From Cannabis sativa (Eukaryota > Streptophyta > Magnoliopsida > Rosales > Cannabaceae), in assembly GCF_029168945.1 (NCBI RefSeq), contig NC_083609.1:25727501-25791500 (forward strand): a DNA stretch of 64,000 bases, written 5' to 3'. Each line of letters opens with the position of its first letter. Position 1 is the stretch's first letter. The position numbers were made by a program, and so were the translations under genes. Positions 1 through 12,000 of this stretch are shown here, in pieces. Under the pieces are notes generated by a model, which saw only the letters and a program-made list of their open reading frames with translations, was not told the origin of the DNA and made no database searches.

Positions 1-778
1 TATTTCCCCCATCAGGGTAGGTACGAGTCCTCGCTCTATGGGTTTGGGAAGAACGCTGGTGATTTCTAACAGGTGATCTCCGTTCTTTCGATTGAGTTCC
101 AAGATCCTCCTCATTTTCATGAGGGATTTCTAGTTCATCAATTTTTGATTATCTCCTTTCTGGTTGTTCATCTTAATTCTCAGAGGGTGTCTCATCTTCC
201 CTGGGTTGTTCTTCCCGGGCCTTTTCCTGACTCCTGGTTCGTGAGCCACGAGGTCTGCCTCGTGGTCTTCTCACTCCAAGTTCAGGTTGGTTCTGAGTGT
301 TCGTCCCCTACGCCGCCCTGACCGAGGCTGCCTCTCGTTCTAGCTCAGTGTTTCGTCATTGCGTCTCTTCTAGACAGCGTCTCAGGTGACGGCTTTTGGT
401 CTCCTAAGCTCTTTCTCCCACAGATTGAGCACCTCCATAATTGAGCTCTTCATCCCTCGTCCTGGGATTCTGACTATTCCCACGCTGAGTTCTCCTCGAG
501 CGTGTTGTCCGCGTACTGATCCAACATCGGGTTAAGTTTTCTAGGGACATGTGGTTCGAGCACTGGGACCATCCTCAGGTTGAGTTCTCCTGGAACGGGT
601 GGTCCTTCTGGACTACGGATTGGTAGATCTCCTAGAGCTCATGGGCTCTTTTCCACAACGATGGTTAGTTTCCTCATGTGGGGTGTTAATATTCTCTGGA
701 TTTTTAGCTATAAAGGAGAAGGTTTTCTTTTAAAAGAAAGGAAGGCTTTTTTTTGAGCTTTTTCACTGAGGCTCTCAA
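1..778 (-). mobile_element. Tat-like gypsy internal 5' region (relic)
   Basis: No intact gene. Read on the minus strand, the segment lies just inside the presumed LTR at 779 and contains a short stretch rich in Arg, Gly and Pro (about 190-290) that resembles the basic N-terminal part of some gypsy gag proteins. Stops interrupt every frame. Assignment rests on the adjacent LTR/primer-site-like junction and is weak. Confidence 0.3.
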
Positions 779-1500
779 CGAAAGCACCAAACTGTTAACG
801 TAAATTTTCGTTAACTAAATTTGAGCCTCACGATGATAATTCAACACAGAAAAAATAAAGCTATAGAAAAATAAAAAATGAACACCAGGGTTTCTTATGT
901 GGTTTTGTAGTTAAAATTCTGCATAGTCCACGAGTCAATCTTATTCAGATTTCTGAGTATGATTTTTCAGGGCCTCTCGCGTAAGAGATTTTTTTTCGTG
1001 CCCTTTTTGAGATTGTTTGCCACTATTTATAATTGCATATTGGTAGTTAATTACAAAGCTGACCAAAATATAATTTACAGTCATTATCCCTTAAATCGTG
1101 GGATCTGATTACATATTATGAAATGTAAATTCGGTGTATGATTTTGAAAATCATTTAGTTGTAATTTGCTCGCTTTTACTGGGTCAAAATTATCGTGTTT
1201 TAAACACATCTTTAATAGTTGAATTCGGAGATGTCTTGACAGAAACTACACTGAAGTGATTCCAATGGCGAGCTTGAAACATCTTTCTTTTTGAGGTTGA
1301 CTTGATATGTTTTACGTTGATTGCGTGTATATGGAAATCTTCTAACTTTCCAGGGTTATGAGCCTTGCTCCTGTTAGTTTGATGGACTATAAGGAGCTTC
1401 CTCGTAGCGAGATGGACATCTCGCATTCTTGCTCTTCGAGCCGTTTTGACTTTTACACTTAGTTTGCTTATTGCAAGTTAGGGTATGCGTTACTTTTCAC
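779..1500 (-). mobile_element. Tat-like gypsy LTR, minus strand (right end unclear)
   Basis: The junction around 775-800 reads, on the minus strand, TTTGGTGCTTTCGTTGAGAG. This resembles the LTR-end/primer-site junction (TTGGTGCTTTCATTGAGAG-type) that I associate with Tat-lineage gypsy elements. The following layout (GTGGTTT..., then TAGTCCACGAGTC near 925-942) matches the layout of the LTR at 28629-29579 (ACGTGGTTC, then TAGTCCATGAGTC). I could not find the other terminus, so the end coordinate is approximate. Confidence 0.35.
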
Positions 1501-1860
1501 TGGTGCCTCGCTATCCTCCTTTAGCGATATATGGTTTCTCGTTATGCACTAAGTATCAATTCGTACATTGATTCCTCGCTTAAGACCTTACAGTCAGCGG
1601 GTTACAAAAGATACTCTGACACTTACGCAATTAATTAGTTATTCCATAAAAGATATGTCACCAATTCACATTCTCTTTACCTTGACACGTGTTCTCCAGC
1701 CAAATTTTGGATATAACAATGTCATGATAATTGTTTTAATCTTGTTTAGATGGCCACGAAATTAGGTTTTTCTTTAATCTACCATCATCTTTGGATTACT
1801 ATTCACCTAATAGTCTAGGATTCTAAATGTCTATGATAAATTACAATCTTTAATTGTGAT
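1501..1860. other. Unassigned flank left of the Sirevirus
   Basis: AT-rich sequence with no supported coding frame. It is the left half of the target into which the Sirevirus inserted; the right half resumes at 22127. Confidence 0.4.
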
Positions 1861-3175
1861 TGTAAAATCTTTCATTGGCCTATTTGATAAAATAGACGAA
1901 GATAATATTTGTGGTATTTTTGAAATTGTTCTTATGTGTTTATTCATTATTTTCAAAAAATATGGATTCCTTTTCTTGTGCGAAAAGGCTTTTCAAAATC
2001 AGATCTTATTCCTATTTGACTTTGGTGGATTAAATATTTGTTTTCCTTTTATATAATATTTGATTTTTATTCTTTTCTTTTTAAGGAAACTCTTATTCAT
2101 ATTTTATTCCTTTTGATCTGATTTCTTGACCAAGAAACCGTGTACAACTTTGGGATTTAATGTTGTCAAAGTTGCCTTATTTATTTAAGGAAACTTTGCT
2201 GAATAACAGTCTAGGTTTTCAATATCTGTTTGAACGGACTGACTATCTGTTTAAACTGAATTTGACTTTCCTTTTTGGCAATATTTTCATTTAACGACCT
2301 GATTGTTTCATGGTTGCTTGACCACGACCTAAGGAGTTTCTAAACTGTATATATTCATCCTTAGGTCGATGGTTTTGGTTAGCTCTCTTGGTGTATCAGT
2401 TCTGTATTACTTTTTACAGTTATAGAGTGTTTTCTTTATTGTGTGAAGAACTTGGGTCCAACAAGCTCTTAGTATTTTATTATTATGTTACTCTGTATTG
2501 TTTCTTGTTGAAATTGTGCAGGTTAAACACCTTAGATATTGTTAATGAAGCTTTGGAAGAAGTCTTGTTCATGAGTCACCTTTTCGAGAGAAAAAGGTTC
2601 ATGTGAGTCACTCTTTGGGAGGAATATTGCAAGTTAGTCACTCTTCAGGAGGAAGATTGCAAGTTAGTCACTCTTCAGGAGGAAGATTGCAAGTGAGGCA
2701 CTCTTCGGGAGGAAGATTGCAAGTTTGACACTCTTCATGAGGAAGATTTCCTGTGAGACACTATTCGGGATGAAGTGTGCAAGTGCTGCGAATTGAAGAG
2801 AGTTCAAGGTCTCGGAACTTCTGAAATTTGATTAGAAGAATAGATCACAACAGATGCGGCAAATTCAAAGAGGGAGTCTTTATTTGTATAAGTTAATTTT
2901 GTTTTGTAAAAACTTGTTATTCATCTAATAAATTTCTTTCTCTGGGCGTGGCCCTGTGGACTAGGAGCAATTCGAATGAGTTGTTGATACCACGTATTAA
3001 ATGTTGTGTGTCATTTTAATTTTTCGCATTTTACTTTCTACAGTATATTTCTGTTTTGTTAGATTATGTGTTTGATAGAACAGAGATAGATTCTATTCAA
3101 ACAACTTTGTTACAGTTCCGCATTATTTAAATTATTTGATAATTTCACTTGGTAGTTATTAAAAATAGAATTTCA
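1861..3175 (+). repeat. Sirevirus 5' LTR
   Basis: A 1315-bp direct repeat of 20814-22126, beginning TGTAAAATC and ending ATTTCA. It is followed two bases later by the primer site. It contains a 30-bp tandem array at about 2605-2790. Confidence 0.95.
2605..2790 (+). repeat. 30-bp tandem repeat in Sirevirus 5' LTR
   Basis: About six units with an exact 30-bp period and core GAGGAAGATTGCAAGT preceded by CACTCTTC. The matching array in the 3' LTR is 21556-21740. Individual units have diverged, so the array predates the insertion. Confidence 0.9.
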
Positions 3176-3177
3176 AT

Positions 3178-3191
3178 TGGTATCAGGGCAG
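3178..3191 (+). other. Primer binding site, tRNA-Met type (Sirevirus)
   Basis: TGGTATCAGGGCAG lies two bases inside the 5' LTR. It differs by one base in its core from the usual initiator-Met complement TGGTATCAGAGC. Confidence 0.9.
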
Positions 3192-3252
3192 TTCACTAAA
3201 CACTTAGTGAGATCTTGTGTTTAATTTCCATTTAAGTGGTTTCTTGTGTGAA

Positions 3253-4620
3253 ATGTCTTTCTTTGCAGAAGGAACTTCAGTATTTCGTCCTCCGCTACTC
3301 AATGACACAAACTATCCATACTGGAAAGTGAGGATGAGAGCTTTCATTAAACCTCAAGATGAAAAATCATGGAAATTAATTTTGTCTGGATGGTCACCTC
3401 CCACAGAGAACAACAATGATGGTAGCACAAAGGTTATATCTAAACATTTATGGACTACTACAGAAGAGAAGTTATCTAGTTATAATAATAAAGCTCTTCA
3501 TGTTATCTTTAACGGTGTTGGTGAAAGTTTCATCAAACTTGTTTCTACTTGTATTTCTGCTAAATATGCATGGACTATTCTTCAAACTCAGTTTGAAGGA
3601 ACTGAAGATATTAAAAGATCTAGATTTATCATGTTACAATCTACGTTTGATGATCTAAGAATGACTGAGTCTGAAATACTATCTGAATTCTATGAAAGGT
3701 TATCTGCATTTATAGTGAATATTTTGCCCTTGGTGAGAAACTTGATGATTCTGTTGTGGTGAGAAAGATAGTACAAGTACTTCCTGATAGGTTCAATGTA
3801 AAGCTCGCGGCTATGGAAGACGCTAAGAATTTCAATACTATGAAAGTAGAAAAATTGACAGGGTCTCTTCGTACCTTTGAATAAAATCAAAATATTCGTT
3901 CAAATGAGAAACCGAGTATCTCCAAGGAAAAGGAAAAGACTATTTCTTTCAAAAGTACTGAAAAGGAAGCGTCAGATGAAGTTGGTGATAATGACATGGC
4001 CTTGCTTGTAAAAAAAAATTCAGAAATACTTGAAGAAAATTGGAAATAAGAAGTCTAATGTTAAGACTTCAAGAGGTATTACTTCTTCTCTTAAACCTTT
4101 TCAATCTAACAGAAAAAATATTCAGTGCAAGGAGTGTGAGGGATTTGGTCATATCCAGTCAGAATGTGCAAACACCTTGAAGAGGAATAGAAAAGGTATG
4201 ATAGCTTCTTGGAATGATAATGACTCCGAGAGTAGTGAAGATGAGGAAGGTAATGTTGCTTTAACTTCTATTATGGCAAATTTTGTATCTAAAGGCTTAT
4301 TAGAGGCAATGGCCTTCGCCTACGTCAAAGAGCCGATTCGTCCTACTAACATGTCTTCTGTTGGGATTGGGTGTCTGGTGGTATCTTTTGCCAGAGCCCC
4401 TATTGGTTCAACCAACGGCTTGTTGCTCGCCTTTACTCTAATAAGGGCGTTAGCGCAGCCGTTTGATTGCTTGAATGGTAAGAATTTTGCGTGTTTGAAT
4501 AATACTTCCAAAGATAAAGAAAATTCAGATAGTGATGAATCTAAATTGACTGGTGAATCTTTAAGTGATACTTACAAGGAGATGTATGATTCTTGGTTGA
4601 AACTTTGTTCTGAAAACTAA
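3253..4620 (+). pseudogene. gag: Sirevirus gag, decayed
   Basis: Encoded the nucleocapsid precursor of the Sirevirus. The ATG at 3253 (MSFFAEGTSVFRPP) suits copia gag, and the N-terminal part reads LNDTNYPYWKVRMRAFI, the usual copia gag opening. The frame shifts near 3720-3735, a stop TAA lies at 3882-3884, and an indel in the A-run at 4010-4020 moves the frame again. A CCHC zinc knuckle (CKECEGFGHIQSEC) lies near 4126-4170, followed by acidic Ser/Asp/Glu-rich sequence. A GC-rich in-frame stretch at about 4310-4490 interrupts the acidic region and has no counterpart I recognise in copia gag. Non-functional. Confidence 0.88.
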
Positions 4621-4979
4621 TCCTTGGCAAGCAAGAATAAAAAATTGTCATTTAAATCAAACAATTTTCTGAGTTAAATGAAAAATTTAAAGAATAAATA
4701 ATTTAAAAAATGATTAAATTAGTAAGTTGTCAAAATATTTAAATGCACTTGAGAAAAATGTAAGAATACTTAATCTTGGTTTTTGAGGAGATACAGAATT
4801 TAAGTCAAAGAAATCATGTGGGACTTGGAGCATCAAAGTCTCAATTTTCAAAAAAAAAAACGTGCTTGTTTCTGGTGGAATTCTGCCTGCTAGTATGACT
4901 GTTCCAACTTCTCAGAAAGTTGTTGCATCAATTGGCTCTATTATGTTAATAGATCAATTACAACTAGCAAGTTAAATTA
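4621..4979 (+). other. Gag-pol boundary region of the Sirevirus
   Basis: AT-rich, with many stops and a run of ten A's near 4851-4860. It probably holds decayed codons joining gag to the pol zinc knuckle, but no frame is supported. Confidence 0.5.
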
Positions 4980-6913
4980 ATGGTAAGCCTGAAAAGTTCA
5001 TTCCAACGGGTCCTTTTTGTGGGAGAAAAGGTCATATTCGACATAAGTGTTTTACTCTAAAGAACTTTGCCAAAAATGAACTTTTTGAAAGATTCAAATA
5101 TTTTGAAAAAACAAAGAGAGTAAAAAGGGAAAATATTCAAAAATCATGGGTTAAAAAGAATAAATGCTTTGCTGGTTTTAGTTCTGAATATGATAGAACA
5201 GGTGCTTCACGTTTTTGGTATTTTGACAGTGGGTGCTCGAGATATATGATAGGTGATAGGTCTATTCTTACAGACATACGACCTATGCATTGTAGATCTG
5301 TAACCTTTGGAAATGGAGTTGAAGGTAATGTTCTTGGAATAGGTACTCTTAACTTTGAAGGGTTTCCTAAGATCAAAAGGGTGCTTCTTGTGGAAGGACT
5401 TAAAGCTTATTTACTTAGAATAAGTCAAATATGTGATCAAGGTTACACCGTTAACTTTGATAAAGACAATTGTTTTATTTTGAACAAAAATAGTGAGAAT
5501 GTGCTTGAAGGTTTTAGATCTAATGACAATTGCTATACCATGTTGCCTTCAAATATGTGTCAATCTGTTGTAAATGACAATATTGATGTGTGGCATGCTA
5601 AGCTTGGTAATATTAATTTCGAAACTTTGAAAAAGTTGTCACATGCAGGCATTGTTCGTGGTTTACCTAAACTTGGTAAAGAATGTGATGGTAAGTGCAA
5701 GTCTTGTCAACTTGGAAAGCAATTAAAAATCATTCATAAAAGTATTTCTGATATAAACACTTCAAATGTTTTAGAATTGCTTCATATGGATCTTGTGGGT
5801 CCAATTAAATTGATAGTTTAAATGGAAAAAGGTATATATTTATTTGTGTGGATGCTTTTTTTAGATTTACCTAGGTAGATTTCTTAAGAGAAAAATCTGA
5901 TACCTTTAATGCTTTTAAAACTCTTTGTTTGAAATTGAATGTTGAAAAGGATTGCAATATTAGAAAGATTTTGTGCATAAGAAGTGATCATGGTAAAGAA
6001 TTTGAAAACTCCGTGTATGATGATTTTTATAAGTCTGTAGGTATTTCTCATGAGTTTTCAGGACCCAAAACTCCTCAGTAGAATGGAGTAGTTGAAAGGA
6101 AAAATTGCACACTTCACGAAATGGCTAGAGTGATGCTAAATAGCAAGAAACTTACCAAACGATTGTGGGTCGGGGCTTTTAACATTGCTTGCTATATCAT
6201 TAATCATGTTTTTCTCTATCCAAATACTTCAAAAACATCATATAAAATCTGGAAAGGTAAAAAACCAAGTGTAGCTTATTTTCATGTCTTTGCTTGTGCT
6301 TGTTTCATTTTAAGAGATAGAGAGAATCTTGGTAAGTTTGATGCCAAAAGTGATGAGGGTATTTTTATTCGATACTCCACTAACAGTAGGGCTTATCATG
6401 TGCACAACATGAGAACCCAAACTGTAATGGAGTCTGCTAATGTTGTTATTGATGATTGCAGGGATTTTTCTAAGTTTTCCTCTGAAGAAAATATTGATAG
6501 GTTTATTGATGCACCTGCTGAAAATCAAGAAAACAATACTGTCAGTGACTCTCCTGTTGTAACAACTGAGGAGTTTGTTCTAACAGATCATGCATTTGAG
6601 AAATAGATACTGAGAAGACAGAAAAGAAGTTTGCAAATATCATCTCAGATGAAATCCAGAAAGAGCCCTCTAGTCGAGTTAAATTGAATCATCCAGCAAA
6701 CTTAATTCTTGGAAATCCAAAAGATAGCATGATAACAAGAAGAAGATTTAGTAGTGTTGCTCAATTTGTTTGTTTTTTATCCTTGATTGAACCTAAAAAT
6801 TTGAAAGAAGCTTTAACTGATGAATTTTGGAGTAAAGCTATGCGGGAAGAGTTAGAGCAATTTTTTATAAACAAAGTGTGGATTCTTGTTCCTAGAGCAT
6901 TGTATATCAATAT
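4980..6913 (+). pseudogene. pol: Sirevirus pol, 5' part: zinc knuckle, protease, integrase, start of RT
   Basis: A second CCHC-like knuckle (CGRKGHIRHKC, about 5020-5052) precedes the protease, as in Sireviruses. The aspartic protease motif FDSGCSRYM has its Asp codon at 5225-5227. The GAG-pre-integrase zinc motif follows (WHAKLGNINFETLKKLSH... CKSCQLGKQ, about 5590-5720), then the integrase core with HMDLVGP, RSDHGKEFE and a VVERKN motif for the last acidic residue. Breaks: a frame loss with stop at 5819-5821, TAG at 5872-5874 where the family has Trp, TAG at 6079-6081 where the family has Gln, and TAG after 6603. The RT begins near 6684 and is cut at 6913 by the gypsy insertion. Confidence 0.92.
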
Positions 6914-8994
6914 TGTAACGCCCTAATGCTAAGGCACGCTACAGTGCTTTTCAATAATTGTGCAATCTTTGCTAATCAAAGAAATTTCTCGAAAAACGTG
7001 TCAAATTAAAACTTTTGCATTAAACATTAAACTTTGTAATTTAATAAAATATTTACAAGTGCCGGGATCCCGATTTTTAAAACTTTACAAACTTTACTTT
7101 TTAAATATACATTCCAAAATATACAGATTTACAGGTCGCACAGCGACTTTCAAAATATAACTCCCAGATGTCCCGAGACCGAACACTCCAGGTCGCGCTG
7201 CTTGACATGTACAATCTCACCCGAGCTCAGGTTCACTCCTGTTCAGCTTTCGCCTTTCCTTTACCTACACATAGAAGCAGAAACTGTGAGTCAACAGACT
7301 CAGTAAGAAATGCATATAACATATCATATAATTTCCGACCTGTAAATAGGCGCCCATACACCTATTTACAGAGCTTAACAGATGAGTATGAACGTTCTAA
7401 CTGGGACACGACCATGTACCATGTACCACATACACTCATTATACCTTCGTATTAGTATAGGTAAGGTATGACCGCACCCTGAGTACTATCTAGTGTTGTA
7501 CCACAAACACCTTGTACCTTCCCGTACAAGTGTTGGTAACACTATGATGTACTTCCAAACATCACACACCTTACCAATGCACTCTGTACCACAACCGTAC
7601 AAGTGTTGGTAGTGTATGAATCACAATAAATAAGCATGTATACATATTAACACATACATACATTCAGATAATCACATCATACATTATACACAGTTCTTAC
7701 CTGCTTTCCGAATTCAAGTGTGCTAGCCGACCTGAACGGAATTTCTGTGCTAGATGGATGCCCTAATCACATTTTGAAACCGGGTAAGTCGCATGATTAA
7801 AACCCTAACCCCGGGAAACCTAAAACCAAAAACCCTAGGTTCTGCAATACCCTAAAGGGGTTATTCTAACTCTGGAAATGGGGAAACACCCAACCGAGGT
7901 ACTGAAATGGACAAAAATTGAGAAAACGAAGTGTTCGGGAATCCTGCCAAAACCGGCAAACCGGTTTTTGGGGCATGGCAAACCGGTTTGCCGGTTTGCA
8001 CCAGTAATCCCAAAACACTTCCTTCTTTGCTCAATTTTCCACCAAATGATACCAAACTTTCCAGAGCTCCTAAACAATGCATACACAATAAATCCCAGCC
8101 AGTATTTCACAGAAAAACACAATAAATAACAACTTGCCATTAAAGCTTAAAGCTTGAACTCAAAGCTTAGAATTGCTCAAAACCAATAACCAATCTCTAA
8201 ACCAGCTACCATGAACTAGAATTAAGCTAAACAAACCCTAAAATTCGAACTAAGCAACCCTTAAACCCTAACAGCCCCTATTACCCAATATCACCTCAAA
8301 AACCAACTTACAACTTCAAGAACTTGAAAGAGAAAGGAGCTAGGGTTACCTTAGATAATTTCCCTTGAATCCTTGGATGGAAATACAGAAATTGTGAAGA
8401 AAATTCTGGGTTTTTCCTTCTGGTTGAGATAGCCGAACCCCAAGAGAGAGAAAGGAGAAAATGGTTCTTGATTTCTAATTTTTCTTTTTCTTTTCTTTTT
8501 TGACTTTCCTAAATTGGAAAAAGGATTTGATTAAATCCCTTGCTGCCCAAAAATGACTAGGTGTCATCCTCACAATTAGCCACCTAATCCCCCCTTAAAA
8601 GACTAAAATGCCCTTTAAATCAAACTTAGGGTAATTTTGAAACTAGGGGTAAAATGGTCAAATTCCATAACCCCGCTCAATCCCGATAATTTATTTTCTC
8701 CAAAATATTTCCCACTATGAAATAAGGTTCTAAACTTACCCATGTGATCAATCTAGCCATCCATCGCATTTTCCGTTGTCGCCAAGCAAAAATTACAAAA
8801 ATAACATATTGCACATATAAGCTAGATAATACCCCTAGAGTTTAATAAAATCTCCGAAATTGAGAAATTATAACTCTAATATTTATTTCTAAATATTGGG
8901 GTCCACATTTAAATTTAATTCACAAATAATAATAAAATAATAAAAATTAGTGCTAATTGCCTTTACTAATCCATAAACTAGAGCGGTCATTACA
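6914..8994 (-). repeat. Chromovirus 3' LTR (left copy)
   Basis: 2081 bp, near-identical to 13917-15998. It holds a perfect 16-bp palindrome at 7977-7992 and two copies of the core CCGTACAAGTGTTGGTA about 70 bp apart (about 7525 and 7595). Open frames seen inside it are repeated in the other LTR and look like chance. Confidence 0.96.
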
Positions 8995-9008
8995 ATTATC
9001 CCCCCGTT
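8995..9008 (-). other. Polypurine tract (chromovirus)
   Basis: Minus strand AACGGGGGGATAAT next to the 3' LTR. It overlaps the last codons and stop of pol. Confidence 0.88.
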
Positions 9009-12000
9009 AATAGGATTTCGTCCCCGAAATCTAACCTGAATAGCTCTGGATGTTGAGTCCTCATATCTGACTCCAATTCCCAGGTGGCTTCTTCCACCTT
9101 ACTATTCCTCCAGAGCACCTTAACCAGTGCAATAGTCTTGTTCCGAAGAACTTTTTCTTTTCTATCCAAAATCTGAACAGGTTGCTCTTCATAGGATAAG
9201 TCTGGTTGAAGTTCAAGGGCTTCATAACTCAAGACATGAGTCGGGTCTGACACGTATTTCCTTAACATAGAAATGTGAAATACGTCATGAACAGCTGACA
9301 ATGCTGGTGGTAAGGCTAGCCGATACGCTACCTGCCCGACCTTCTCAAGTATCTGAAATGGCCCAATGAACCTAGGGCTTAACTTACCCTTCTTCCCGAA
9401 GCGTCGAATACCCTTCATGGGTGAAACTCGCAGGAAAACATGTTCCCCTGCCTGAAATGTGACATCTCTGCGCTTCGGATCAGCATAACTTTTCTGCCTG
9501 CTTTGAGAAGCAAGCATCCGAGCCTTGATCTTATCAATAGCTTCATTGGTTCTCTGTACTAATTCTGGACCCAGGTACTTCCTTTCTCCTGTCTCGTCCC
9601 AATGAATAGGAGAACGACATTTTCTACCATATAACATCTCATAGGGAGCCATCCCTATTGTACTTTGGTAGCTGTTGTTGTAGGAGAATTCAATTAGAGG
9701 CAAGTACTTAATCCATGAACCCTCAAAGTCCATGACACAGGCTCGCAATAGGTCTTCTAAAATCTGGATAGTTCTTTCTGATTGACCATCAGTTTGAGGG
9801 TGAAAGGCTGTACTAAACTTTAACTTGGTACCCATAGCCTTCTGGAGACTCATCCAAAACTTCGACGTAAACTTTGGATCCCTGTCTGACACAATAGATT
9901 TAGGGGCTCCATGGAGACGAACTATCTCCTTCACATACAATTCAGCATATTGATCCACTGAATATGTAACTTTCACTGGTAAGAAGTGAGCTGACTTTGT
10001 GAATCTGTCCACGATAACCCAAACAGAATCATACATTCCTGTAGTTCTAGGCAAACCAGTTACAAAGTCCATTGCAATGTCCTCCCACTTCCATTCAGGA
10101 AGGACTAAAGGTTGCAATAACCCTGCCGGCCTCTGGTGTTCAGCCTTAATCTGCTGGCAGGTTAAACACTTGGACACATAGTCCACCACATCTCTTTTCA
10201 TCCCATACCACCAGAAGTAGGGTTTCAAATCCTGATACATCTTGGTGGTTCCCGGGTGCAACGAATAAGGCGTGGTGTGAGCTTCATCCAGTATTTCTTT
10301 CTTAAGCTCATCCACACTAGGAACACAGACTCGAGCTTTATATAGCAACATTCCACTGCTCGAGACTGTAAAACCTTTAGGCCGACCAGCTACCACTTCA
10401 TCTCGAACTTTAACTAGCTCGGGATCTTCTAGTTGTGCCTTTCTGATTCTCTCCAACAGATCAGATTGGAGTGTTAAATTATGTAATTTCCCGACCACGA
10501 ACTCAATTCCTGCACTAACCATTTCCGAGGCTAGTTGAGGAGCTATCATAACCGTAGTACACACTTGACCGGGACCTTTTCGGCTTAGAGCATCGGCCAC
10601 GACATTGGCTTTCCCGGGGTGATACAGTATTTCACAATCGTAGTCCTTAACCAACTCCAACCACCTTCTCTGCCTCATATTCAGATCTTTTTGGGTGAAA
10701 AAGTATTTAAGACTTTTATGATCAGTATAAATTTCACACTTTTCACCGTAAAGATAATGTCGCCATATCTTTAAAGCGAAAACCACAGCAGCGAGCTCTA
10801 AATCATGAGTTGGGTAACGCTGCTCATAATCCTTCAGTTGACGAGAGGCATAGGCTATGACTCTGTCAGCTTGCATCAGAACACATCCCAGACCCTGTCT
10901 GGATGCATCACAATACACAACGAATTTCTCTTGATCTGATGGCAAAGCTAACACCGGAGCTGTTATCAAACGCTGCTTCAACTCTTGAAAGCTTGATTCA
11001 CACTTATCTGACCACACAAATTTCTGATTTTTCTTAGTCAATTCGGTTAGGGGCATAGAAAGTTTAGAAAATCCTTCGACGAAACGTCGATAATACCCTG
11101 CTAACCCGAGAAAACTTCGAATTTCCGTCACAGACCTAGGCCTCGGCCAATTCTTCACTGATTCCACCTTGTTTGGATCGACCATAATTCCATTCTTCCC
11201 CACAATATGACCCAGAAAGGATACCTCGGACAACCAGAATTCACACTTTTTGAACTTGGCATACAGCTTGTGATCCCTAAGTCGCTGCAACACCATTCGA
11301 AGATGATGCTCATGCTCCTCATCTGACCGAGAGTATACAAGAATGTCATCGATAAACACTATAACGCAGTTATCGAGGAAATCCTTGAATACTCTATTCA
11401 TAAGATCCATAAAGGCCGCAGGAGCATTAGTCAATCCGAATGACATTACCAGAAACTCATAGTGCCCATATCTGGTTCTAAAAGCAGTCTTCGGTATGTC
11501 CTCCTCCCGAATTCTGAGTTGGTGATAACCCGACCGTAAATCAATCTTTGAAAACACAGTCTTTCCCTGAAGCTGATCGAACAGATCATCGATCCTAGGC
11601 AACGGGTACTTGTTCTTAATCGTCAGCTTGTTTAGTTCCCGATAATCAATACACATTCTGAGGGAACCATCTTTCTTTTTTACAAAGAGAACCGGAGCTC
11701 CCCAGGGCGATACACTGGGTCGAATAAACCCAATATCCAGCATCCCCTGAAGTTGCAACTTAAGCTCCTTAAGTTCTGCTGGAGCCATCCTATATGGAGC
11801 TTTAGAAACAGGTTCGACTCCAGGTGCCAAATCAATAACAAAATCAATCTCTCGTTGTGGCGGCAACCCCGGCAACTCCTCGGGAAACACATCAAGAAAA
11901 TCTTTCACTACCCGAACTACCTCAGGCCCAAATGTTTCTGTGTCCGCTGAGTCAAATACTTCCGCTAGAAATCCTACACAACCATTGCATAGTAAATCCC

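Noticed and set aside
7168..7455. A 95-codon frame found identically at 14171-14458
   Set aside because: Both copies are the same LTR sequence, antisense to the chromovirus, and very young; identity reflects LTR identity, not coding constraint.
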